Assembly: GCA_002367105.1 (NCBI GenBank)
Contig: DFCS01000038.1
Location: 131,468 to 187,874, forward strand
DNA length: 56,407 nt
Direction of reading: 5' to 3'
Source: Hungatella sp. UBA3048
GTDB lineage: Bacteria > Bacillota > Clostridia > Lachnospirales > Lachnospiraceae
Position 1 is the stretch's first letter, and the number at the start of each line of letters is the position of its first letter. The notes beneath the pieces are model-generated. The model was given only the letters and a program-made list of their open reading frames with translations. It had not been told where the DNA came from and ran no database searches. Of the stretch, positions 50,010 to 56,407 are shown in pieces. The position numbers and the translations under genes were made by a program.

Positions 50010-50900
50010 ATGAATGGAAAATACTATATGCAGAATAAATTAGGTAATCCCCAAAAAACAATCGAGATCATAAAGAAATACGAATTCGCATTCCAGAAGA
50101 AATTCGGACAGAATTTTTTAATAGATACCCACGTATTAGATAAGATCATAGCCGCGGCAGGCGTAACAAAAGATGATTGCGTTCTGGAAATCGGGCCGGG
50201 GATCGGTACGATGACACAGTACCTGGCTGAAAATGCCAGACATGTCGTGGCAGTGGAGATCGATTCAAACCTGATCCCCATTCTCAACGAGACCCTGGCA
50301 GACTATGAGAATGTGACCGTTATCCATGCGGATATTCTCAAAGCTGACATCAATCAGATTACGGAACAATATAACGGCGGACGTCCTATCAAGGTAGTTG
50401 CAAATCTTCCTTATTACATCACAACTCCTATCATTATGGGTCTTTTTGAAAACATGGTTCCAATCGACAATATTACGGTCATGGTCCAGAAGGAAGTGGC
50501 GGACCGCATGCAGGTAGGACCCGGTTCCAAGGATTACGGTGCTCTTTCCCTGGCTGTTCAGTATTATGCAGAGCCTTATATTGTGGCAAACGTCCCGCCT
50601 AACTGCTTCATGCCCCGCCCTAACGTAGGGTCTGCGGTCATCCGCCTGACCCGTCACAAGGAACCACCGGTTAAGGCAGAGGATCCAGGGCTTATGTTCA
50701 AGCTGATCCGCGCTTCCTTTAACCAGAGAAGAAAGACACTTCAAAACGGGCTGAACAATTCGCCGGAGATTCCCTTTGCAAAGGAACAGATCACGGAAGC
50801 GGTTGAAAGCCTGGGGCTTGGGCCATCTGTACGGGGAGAGGCATTGACTCTGGAGCAGTTTGCTTCCCTAAGCAACTTTTTTTTAGGAATGAAAAGATAA
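50010..50900 (+). CDS. rsmA: 16S rRNA dimethyladenosine transferase, with phage-derived start
   Basis: A 296-residue (or 290 from ATG 50028) methyltransferase that dimethylates two adenines near the 3' end of 16S rRNA (KsgA). Motifs: KKFGQNFLID, EIGPGIGTMTQ, VEID and ANLPYYITT catalytic motif. Its first residues (NGKYYMQNK) come from the prophage; from LGNP onward it is host. Neither ATG has a strong ribosome site: ATG 50028 has a weak GGAA nine bases upstream. All catalytic parts are intact. Confidence 0.93.
   Translation: MNGKYYMQNKLGNPQKTIEIIKKYEFAFQKKFGQNFLIDTHVLDKIIAAAGVTKDDCVLEIGPGIGTMTQYLAENARHVVAVEIDSNLIPILNETLADYENVTVIHADILKADINQITEQYNGGRPIKVVANLPYYITTPIIMGLFENMVPIDNITVMVQKEVADRMQVGPGSKDYGALSLAVQYYAEPYIVANVPPNCFMPRPNVGSAVIRLTRHKEPPVKAEDPGLMFKLIRASFNQRRKTLQNGLNNSPEIPFAKEQITEAVESLGLGPSVRGEALTLEQFASLSNFFLGMKR
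50024..50069. other. attR: right prophage junction
   Basis: The core AATCC is at 50046-50050. Joining the phage halves from both ends gives attP with 21-bp arms (CTATA...AGG and CC...TATAG) around central TAAT, an imperfect dyad (13 of 21 positions symmetrical) centred on AA 50046-50047. Confidence 0.82.
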
Positions 50901-50914
50901 GAGCAGGAGGGATT

Positions 50915-51478
50915 ATGTCGGATTCGCTGATTACAAAACGTGCAATAGCGGAAGCCTTAAAACAGGTATGCAGGGAAAAACCCTTTGATAAGATATCCAT
51001 ATCCAATATCACATCCGTATGGGGATTAAACCGGCAGACCTTCTATTATCATTTTCAGGATAAATATGAACTTTTAAGCTGGATTTATTACAATGAGAAT
51101 TTTGCTAAAATAGCAGAGGACATAACCCTTGAGAACTGGGACCAGAAGATTTACGAACTGCTTCAGAATATGAAAGAAGAAAAAGCCTTTTATATCAATA
51201 CCATTAAAGAACAGGAACATACCTTTGAGAGTTATCTGTTTGATATGGCAAAGGCCCTGTTTTCCGAAGCAATTATAAAGCTGGATGAAAAGAAGAAACT
51301 CACCGATGAGGAGAGGGATTTTGACGCAGGATTTTATGCATATGGCATTTGCGGGATTATCGTAGACTGGGTGGAGAAGGGAATGAGGACAGAACCGCGT
51401 CTCGTGGCGGAACGCTTAAAAAGCCTGGCCAAGGCTTCGGAGCGGGCCGGTTATCTCCGGAGCCAGGCTGGGCGTTAA
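50915..51478 (+). CDS. TetR/AcrR-family regulator (DhaS-like)
   Basis: A 187-residue regulator with an N-terminal TetR HTH (about 8-55, KISISNITSVWGLNRQTFYYHFQDKYELLSWIY) and a TetR_C_7-like helical C-terminus. AGGAGG upstream, 14 bp after rsmA. Its targets are unknown. It is convergent with, and overlaps by 4 bp, the small gene below. Confidence 0.85.
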   Translation: MSDSLITKRAIAEALKQVCREKPFDKISISNITSVWGLNRQTFYYHFQDKYELLSWIYYNENFAKIAEDITLENWDQKIYELLQNMKEEKAFYINTIKEQEHTFESYLFDMAKALFSEAIIKLDEKKKLTDEERDFDAGFYAYGICGIIVDWVEKGMRTEPRLVAERLKSLAKASERAGYLRSQAGR

Positions 51479-51708
51479 GAAAGCTTATGCATGATGATAT
51501 CCAGGCATTCTTCCCTGGTACAGCTTTTTATGAGCGCAACCAGATCAGAATAAGAAAAAAGCTCTGCAGCTATAGGACTGAATTTTTCCAACAGCTCTTC
51601 TAAGTTCCGGGCGGTTCTCTCCGGAGATTTCTGCCCATTTCTCAGCTGATGGAGCAACGCCGTTTTAAGGACGGACTCCCGGATATGTTTGTGTATTGTG
51701 GTCGACAT
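51475..51708 (-). CDS. Small helical protein, unknown
   Basis: A 77-residue helical protein starting MSTTIHKHIRESVLK. AAAGGAGG lies before the ATG. Not a known domain. Located between the TetR gene and the oleate hydratase on the minus strand. Confidence 0.65.
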   Translation of the reverse strand: MSTTIHKHIRESVLKTALLHQLRNGQKSPERTARNLEELLEKFSPIAAELFSYSDLVALIKSCTREECLDIIMHKLS

Positions 51709-51917
51709 AAAAAGTCCTCCTTTATCATTATATTCATATTAAAATAAGGTAAATAAATCTTCTATAGACAAAAATCAAAATTTGTCTGGTTTTACGACAT
51801 CATTTCCCTGATGTCGTTTTTTTATACAACTGAAAAACCATGTATGGTGACGGATAAAATGAAGTATGATAATATAAGCATATCAGTTAACACAATTCAT
51901 AGAATGGAGCGTTGCAT

Positions 51918-53645
51918 ATGAAAGGAAAAAATAATTTCGGAAAAGTGCTTGCATGGGGAGCTGCGGCAACTGCGGCAGGAGTAGCCGCAAAAAAAGCCTA
52001 TGATTATTCAAAAAAACAGATGGATTTAAAAAGTGAAGAAAACATAAGGCATATGGAAAATGGGCAGGCCCCTGGAAAAGCGTATTTTGTAGGCGGCGGT
52101 CTGGGAAGCATGGCAGGAGCGGCTTATCTCATACGCGACTTAAACATGCCGGGAGACCAGATCACGATTTTTGAAGGAATGCATATTCTTGGAGGAAGCA
52201 ACGATGGTATCGGAACCCCTGAAAAAGGCTTTGTATGCCGGGGCGGACGTATGCTTAATGAAGAGACGTATGAAAACTTCTGGGAACTGTTCCGTACCAT
52301 CCCGTCTTTAAATAACCCTGCCAGAAGCGTGACCGAAGAGATCTTAAGCTTTGACCATGCCCACCCGACCCATGCAAAGGCCAGGCTTGTGGACAAGAAT
52401 GGAACCATCCTTGATGTAAAGAGCATGGGATTTACCCAGCAGGAACGTATGGCCATGTTAAAGCTTATGAATACACCGGAAGAAAAGCTGGATGATATGA
52501 CCATAGAGGAATGGTTCGCTGACATGCCTCATTTCTTTACAACGAATTTCTGGTACATGTGGCAGACCACCTTTGCATTCCAGAAATGGAGCAGCCTTTT
52601 TGAGTTCCGCCGCTACATGCGCCGGATGATCCTGGAATTTTCAAGGATCGAAACTTTGGAAGGGGTAACAAGAACCCCATTAAACCAGTATGACAGTGTA
52701 ATCCGTCCTTTGGAAAACTATTTAAGAAAGCAGGGAGTTGTCTTTGCGGAAAACTGTACGGTTACTGATATTGATTTTGCAGATGGTGACGGAATCACGG
52801 CTAAAGTGCTTCACTTAAAGGATAACGGCATAGAAAGACAGGTAGAGCTTCAGGATGGCGATATCTGCATCATGACCAACGCCTGTATGACCGACAGCGC
52901 AACCCTGGGAGATCTTCACACTCCGGCTCCTGAACCTGTGTTAAGGCCGATATCAGGGGAGTTATGGACCAAGGTATCTGCAAAGAAGCCTGGCCTTGGA
53001 AATCCTTACCCATTCTTTGGCGATGTTCATGAGACCAATTGGGAAAGCTTTACCGTAACAAGCCGTGGAAATAAGCTTCTTAAATTGATTGAGGATTACT
53101 CCGGCAATGTACCTGGAAGCGGTGCACTTATGACCTTTAAGGATTCCAACTGGCTGATGAGCATTGTTGTTGCTGCCCAGCCGCACTTTATCAATCAGCC
53201 GATGGACCAGACAATTTTCTGGGGATATGGGCTTTATACGGACCGTGAAGGGGACTTCATAAAGAAACCGATGAAGGATTGTACCGGAGAGGAAATGCTC
53301 ATCGAGCTTCTCCATCATCTTCATATGGAAAACCGTAAGGATGAAATTCTGGCAGATGTGGTCAACGTCATTCCCTGCATGATGCCTTATGTAGATGCCC
53401 AGTTCCAGCCACGCAAGATGACGGACCGACCGAAGGTAGTTCCTGCCGGCTCTACTAACTTCGCTATGATAAGCCAGTTTGTGGAGATTCCGGACGACAT
53501 GGTATTTACCGAGGAATATTCGGTCAGGGCAGCCAGAATCGCTGTTTACACGCTAATGGGATCAAATAAAAAGGTTTGTCCGGTCACCCCTTATGTGAAG
53601 GAACCAAAGGTTTTGATGAAGGCAGTACAGACCTCATACCGTTAA
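51918..53645 (+). CDS. ohyA: Oleate hydratase (FAD-dependent)
   Basis: A 575-residue enzyme, formerly called myosin-cross-reactive antigen, that adds water to the double bond of oleic and other unsaturated fatty acids to give 10-hydroxy acids, aiding detoxification. A short N-terminal hydrophobic stretch precedes the FAD-binding GGGLGSMAGAAYL (about residues 55-68). The substrate-binding region follows with EGMHILGGSNDG and RGGRMLNEETYENFW. ATG 51918 is preferred to TTG 51912. A divergent small minus-strand gene lies upstream; the TetR regulator is nearby and might act on fatty acids, inference only. Confidence 0.93.
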   Translation: MKGKNNFGKVLAWGAAATAAGVAAKKAYDYSKKQMDLKSEENIRHMENGQAPGKAYFVGGGLGSMAGAAYLIRDLNMPGDQITIFEGMHILGGSNDGIGTPEKGFVCRGGRMLNEETYENFWELFRTIPSLNNPARSVTEEILSFDHAHPTHAKARLVDKNGTILDVKSMGFTQQERMAMLKLMNTPEEKLDDMTIEEWFADMPHFFTTNFWYMWQTTFAFQKWSSLFEFRRYMRRMILEFSRIETLEGVTRTPLNQYDSVIRPLENYLRKQGVVFAENCTVTDIDFADGDGITAKVLHLKDNGIERQVELQDGDICIMTNACMTDSATLGDLHTPAPEPVLRPISGELWTKVSAKKPGLGNPYPFFGDVHETNWESFTVTSRGNKLLKLIEDYSGNVPGSGALMTFKDSNWLMSIVVAAQPHFINQPMDQTIFWGYGLYTDREGDFIKKPMKDCTGEEMLIELLHHLHMENRKDEILADVVNVIPCMMPYVDAQFQPRKMTDRPKVVPAGSTNFAMISQFVEIPDDMVFTEEYSVRAARIAVYTLMGSNKKVCPVTPYVKEPKVLMKAVQTSYR

Positions 53646-53665
53646 TAAAATACAAAAATGTCTTT

Positions 53666-53706
53666 AAGGGCCAGACACTTTCCGCTCCGGGAAATGTCCG
53701 GCCCTT
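53666..53706 (+). terminator. Terminator-like hairpin after oleate hydratase
   Basis: AAGGGCC (53666-53672) pairs with GGCCCTT (53700-53706), with further inner pairs. It is followed by TTACC only, so its strength is moderate. Confidence 0.6.
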
Positions 53707-53744
53707 TACCAAATTACCGTGTTGAATGGTCCGCCTTCGCACCA

Positions 53745-53785
53745 ACCCGCCGTGCAGGTACATGGCACTCTCCATACGGCTTCTG
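53745..53785 (-). other. Structured noncoding fragment, possible group II intron domain-V-like remnant
   Basis: On the minus strand the bases GCCGT...ATGG...CCAT...ACGGC could fold into a hairpin reminiscent of domain V, with an insertion. The 260-bp gap here (53707-53965) holds no gene and one terminator. The resemblance is weak. Confidence 0.2.
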
Positions 53786-53867
53786 GTTCTTTACCCATGC
53801 AACCATGGAATAATGACTGGAACAAAAGGAACCATTATAAATTAGTATAATAATAGAACGTAAAAAG

Positions 53868-53909
53868 AGCGCGTCTTGGCTGTAAAAACAGCTTTAAGAC
53901 GCGCTTTTT
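53868..53909. terminator. Bidirectional terminator
   Basis: AGCGCGTCTT (53868-53877) pairs with AAGACGCGCT (53896-53905), with inner GGCTG/CAGCT-type pairs. Five T follow at 53905-53909, and an A-run at 53862-53866 serves the minus strand, ending the UPF0340 gene. Confidence 0.85.
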
Positions 53910-53965
53910 GCGCTGTGCAAATTAAGCAGACTGCTGTCCCCAATACCTGGTTCTATGTTCCCTGC

Positions 53966-54517
53966 TTATCCCAGGGAATCGTCATAGCAGGCGCGGGCTC
54001 CGCCAATGTATTTCAGCCTGGTACGGGCGGTGACCACGTGGGCGGCGCCGATATACCTGGTCTTTATGCGGACTGGAACGGCTACGGCCTTTAAGTGCAT
54101 GCCGATCAACGTGTCACCGATATCAATCCCGGCATGGGCTTTAATGGATTCTACCGCCACCGGGCATTGCAGGGTCTGGTAAGCCGCAGTGGCAAGAGAG
54201 CTGCCGGCTTTTAACTGCGGGACCACATTGACCGGTTCGTAGCCATAGAGCGTGGCTGCTTCTTTTTCCAGAATCAAAGCCCGGTTTAAATGCTCGCAGC
54301 ACTGGGCTGCAACGTAAATCCCCTGCTCATTAAAAACTTCATAAATAGCAGAAAATACAGTCTGTCCGATTTCCGCGCTGGAATGGGAACCGATCCTGTG
54401 GTCGGATATCTCGCTGGAGGAGCATCCGATTACGACCAAGTCCTTCTCGTTTAAGTGTGCCGCTTCCAACAGCTCTTTTGCAGCCATTGCAGCCTGCGTT
54501 CTGATTTCATCCAACAT
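53966..54517 (-). CDS. UPF0340 / TIGR01440-family protein
   Basis: A 183-residue protein of the YwlG-type family of unknown function. Typical: VVIGCSSSEISDHRIGSHSSAEIG, YVAAQCCEHLNRALILEKEA and AHAGIDIGDTLIGMHLK. AGGAGG-type site upstream of the ATG. Grouped with the HIT gene on the minus strand. Confidence 0.88.
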   Translation of the reverse strand: MLDEIRTQAAMAAKELLEAAHLNEKDLVVIGCSSSEISDHRIGSHSSAEIGQTVFSAIYEVFNEQGIYVAAQCCEHLNRALILEKEAATLYGYEPVNVVPQLKAGSSLATAAYQTLQCPVAVESIKAHAGIDIGDTLIGMHLKAVAVPVRIKTRYIGAAHVVTARTRLKYIGGARACYDDSLG

Positions 54518-54543
54518 GATCCGGCATCCTCCTCATGAGTTTT

Positions 54544-54963
54544 TTATAATGCTGCACGGATGGCAGCCGCCATTTCCTCATATTCTTTATCCGACAGATA
54601 TAACTTGTCCGGGTTCATGGCAAAGGTACTGCCCCATTCATCCATGCCGTTATATTTCGGAACAATGTGCATATGAAGGTGGCATCCGGTATCGCCGTAA
54701 GCGCCGTAATTTACCTTATCCGGGTTAAATACTTTATGGACAGCCTTAGAAACTCTGGCTACATCAGCAAAAAAGGCATTTCTATCCTCATCCTCAATAT
54801 CAACCAGCTCGCTTACGTGATCCTTATAAGCCAGAATCACTCTGCCCTTTTTACTCTGCTCTTTAAATAAATATAAAAATCCTGTCTCCATTTCGCAAAT
54901 AGGATAGCCGAATTTTGCAACAAGATCTCCCTTCATACAGTATGCGCAATTTGGATCTTTCAT
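54544..54963 (-). CDS. HIT-family nucleotide hydrolase/transferase
   Basis: A 139-residue protein with the HIT motif HLHMHIVPK near the C-terminal third and two Cys near the N-terminus (CAYC) that may bind zinc. It cuts or transfers nucleoside monophosphates; the substrate is unknown. ATG 54963 has AAGGAAGG nine bases upstream; ATG 54969 is only three bases from it. Confidence 0.87.
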   Translation of the reverse strand: MKDPNCAYCMKGDLVAKFGYPICEMETGFLYLFKEQSKKGRVILAYKDHVSELVDIEDEDRNAFFADVARVSKAVHKVFNPDKVNYGAYGDTGCHLHMHIVPKYNGMDEWGSTFAMNPDKLYLSDKEYEEMAAAIRAAL

Positions 54964-55057
54964 AATCATGTTCCTTCCTTCTGCCGGAGCGTTGTTTTAG
55001 TTTTCCGGCCTGTTCTGTTTAATACCGGTTCCATGAGAGGCACTTCACTCTGGAAGT

Positions 55058-55462
55058 TTAAGCTCTGCTTCTAATATGAGCGGCCACCTTGGCATCCTCT
55101 TTTTTGATGTGGTTGATCAGCCAGCCCGCAATGGCACTGTTTACTTCACCTACAAGAATGATGGTCGGGCCTTCCTTTTCCAGTTTGGAACAGATTCCGG
55201 CCACCACCTTTTTAAATTCCTCGTGATAACGTTTGTGGTTTACATAATCCGGATACTGATTCTGGATCTGGAGCTTTTCCTCATTGCCGAAATGCTTTGC
55301 CGTATAGTCCTGCAAAAACTTGGTGGTATTAGCCAGTTCCGCACGTCCTTTCCCTGTGGAGCAGGCAGTAAGCAGGTTATTGACTGCATCGATCAGCTGG
55401 CGATGCTCGGAATCAATTAACTGGTTGCCGGTTTCCAAATCTTTTGAAAATGTATATGCCAT
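55058..55462 (-). CDS. Bacteriohemerythrin
   Basis: A 134-residue four-helix protein that binds O2 at a di-iron centre. The ligands are visible in DSEHRQLIDAVN, HFGNEEKL, HKRYHEEF and INHIKKEDAKV. It may store, sense or scavenge oxygen in an anaerobe. Stand-alone form with no extra domain. Confidence 0.9.
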   Translation of the reverse strand: MAYTFSKDLETGNQLIDSEHRQLIDAVNNLLTACSTGKGRAELANTTKFLQDYTAKHFGNEEKLQIQNQYPDYVNHKRYHEEFKKVVAGICSKLEKEGPTIILVGEVNSAIAGWLINHIKKEDAKVAAHIRSRA

Positions 55463-55594
55463 ATTACTGTCTCCTTATCTTAAGTTTTAAACTCATTCTA
55501 CACTATTTCCAGTTAAATTCCAACCGTTATTTTCCGCATCCTTAAGGGGATCCCTGCTTTTTCTTTTCGGAATATCAGCCCTTAAAACAGGTAT

Positions 55595-55623
55595 AAAAAA
55601 GCCCGGCGCAGAAGCAGCCGGGC
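55595..55623 (-). terminator. Terminator of nagB
   Basis: On the minus strand GCCCGGC (55623-55617) pairs with GCCGGGC (55607-55601), followed by six T (A-run 55595-55600 on the plus strand). Confidence 0.87.
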
Positions 55624-55668
55624 AGAAACTGTCATATAATTTGGAAACGGAAGATTAAGCAGCCGGAT

Positions 55669-56403
55669 TTAAATATTTCCCATCTTGGAAAGAGCCGCTT
55701 CGTCTGCAACAATGGTGACATCCGGATGAAGCTGTAAAATAGATGCCGGAACTTTAGAAGTAACTGGTCCGCAGATTACATCATAAAGGATGTCTGCTTT
55801 CTCAGCTCCGCTGACGATGAGCAGGATCTTTCTGGCTCTCATTATGGTGCCGATTCCCATGGTATAGGCCTGGCGCGGAACTTCGTCAATTGATGCAAAG
55901 AAACGCTTGTTGGCTTCGATGGTACTTTCCTGAAGGTCTACAATGTGCGTATCCTTTGGAAAAATGTCAGATGGTTCGTTGAAGCCAATGTGGCCATTGT
56001 GACCAAGTCCTAAGAGCTGTAAATCAACACCGCCCAGACCTTTGATAATTTCCTCGTAACGGGCAGCTTCTTTGTTGGCGTCAGCTTCCATTCCATCGGG
56101 GATGTTGGTATTTGCTTCGTCAATGTTTACGTGGCGAAACAGATTCTCACGCATAAAATAATAATAGCTTTGATCGTTATCCCTGGTGAGTCCCTTGTAT
56201 TCATCAAGGTTTGCGGTTTTAACCTGGGAGAAATCCAAATCCCCTTTGTTATACCACTCGATCAGCTGCTTGTAGGTGCCTATAGGTGAGGAACCGGTAG
56301 CCAGTCCAAGAACACAGCTCGGTTTCATAATAATCTGGGCAGATATAATATTGGCCGCCTTACGGCTCATATCATTGTAGTCCTTTGCGCGATAAAGCTT
56401 CAT
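55669..56403 (-). CDS. nagB: Glucosamine-6-phosphate deaminase
   Basis: A 244-residue enzyme that converts glucosamine-6-phosphate to fructose-6-phosphate and ammonia in amino-sugar use. Motifs: GLATGSSPIGTY (substrate phosphate loop), LDEYKGL (catalytic Asp) and GLGHNGHIGFNEP. The protein appears complete, with its ATG at the window edge, so the ribosome site and any upstream nagA cannot be seen. Confidence 0.95.
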   Translation of the reverse strand: MKLYRAKDYNDMSRKAANIISAQIIMKPSCVLGLATGSSPIGTYKQLIEWYNKGDLDFSQVKTANLDEYKGLTRDNDQSYYYFMRENLFRHVNIDEANTNIPDGMEADANKEAARYEEIIKGLGGVDLQLLGLGHNGHIGFNEPSDIFPKDTHIVDLQESTIEANKRFFASIDEVPRQAYTMGIGTIMRARKILLIVSGAEKADILYDVICGPVTSKVPASILQLHPDVTIVADEAALSKMGNI

Positions 56404-56407
56404 TTCT

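Larger units (their letters stand above)
6962..50047. mobile_element. Complete contractile-tailed (PBSX-like) temperate prophage, about 43.1 kb
   Basis: Bounded by attL and attR in the 5' end of rsmA. It contains integrase, repressor/protease, replication, recombination, packaging, head, contractile tail, baseplate, fibre, holin and lysin genes in ordinary order. All core structural genes appear open, so it is probably inducible. The tail genes follow the XkdK to XkdX order of Bacillus PBSX, while the head genes are of the DUF1073 portal / DUF2213 / DUF2184 type. Confidence 0.93.

Noticed and set aside
50010..50900. rsmA as a broken pseudogene
   Set aside because: All methylase motifs are intact and a new promoter and start codons are provided by the prophage, so the gene is probably expressed.
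1..56407. CRISPR arrays, rRNA or tRNA genes
   Set aside because: No regularly spaced direct repeats and no tRNA- or rRNA-like sequences were seen; the attachment site is in a protein gene, not a tRNA.

Overview
The window is Firmicutes chromosome, most likely a Lachnospiraceae species of the Lacrimispora / Clostridium sphenoides type. That placement is inferred from the T-box-controlled metG, the metG–tatD–rsmA order, strong AGGAGG ribosome sites, moderate GC and an oleate hydratase; it was not checked against any database. A complete prophage of about 43.1 kb (6962-50047) interrupts the host region.

Left host flank (1-6961): a MarR regulator cut by the window edge, a GerMN-domain lipoprotein, a DUF885 zinc-peptidase-like lipoprotein on the minus strand, a Met T-box leader, metG, a TraX-family membrane protein and tatD. 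Right host flank (50048-56407): rsmA (ksgA), a TetR-type regulator, a small unknown gene, oleate hydratase, a UPF0340 protein, a HIT protein, a bacteriohemerythrin and nagB.

The prophage sits in the first codons of rsmA. Host codons for MATLGNP remain at the left end, running into phage stop codons. The right end supplies a replacement promoter, start codon and N-terminus, so rsmA stays open. A large serine integrase lies beside attL, and both att sites are dyads centred on a shared AA.

Prophage layout: integrase, a secreted cell-wall-binding protein, ImmA-type protease and ImmR-type repressor on the minus strand; an operator region with three copies of an 18-bp palindrome; then on the plus strand Cro, small early genes, an ssDNA-binding/AAA ATPase/RecT/MBL-fold recombination module, SSB, ERCC4 nuclease, CHC2 protein and DUF927 helicase, a repeat-rich origin candidate, many small accessory genes, a late regulator and an adenine methylase. 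These are followed by terminase, portal, head, connector, contractile-tail (PBSX/XkdK-T type), baseplate, fibre, holin and endolysin genes. The virion should be a myovirus.

The most interesting signals are: (1) an apparently invertible tail-fibre C-terminus, with 21-bp inverted repeats bounding an active and a silent in-frame 3' end; (2) a minor head protein fused to a RelA/SpoT-like nucleotide-pyrophosphotransferase domain, followed by a 4-bp-overlapping small gene that could be its immunity partner; (3) capture of the rsmA 5' end; (4) a textbook -1 frameshift site in the tail assembly chaperone; (5) a LexA box inside a near-consensus promoter driving a 60-residue Cys-rich protein next to attR; (6) an SSB gene whose natural start position reads ATC.
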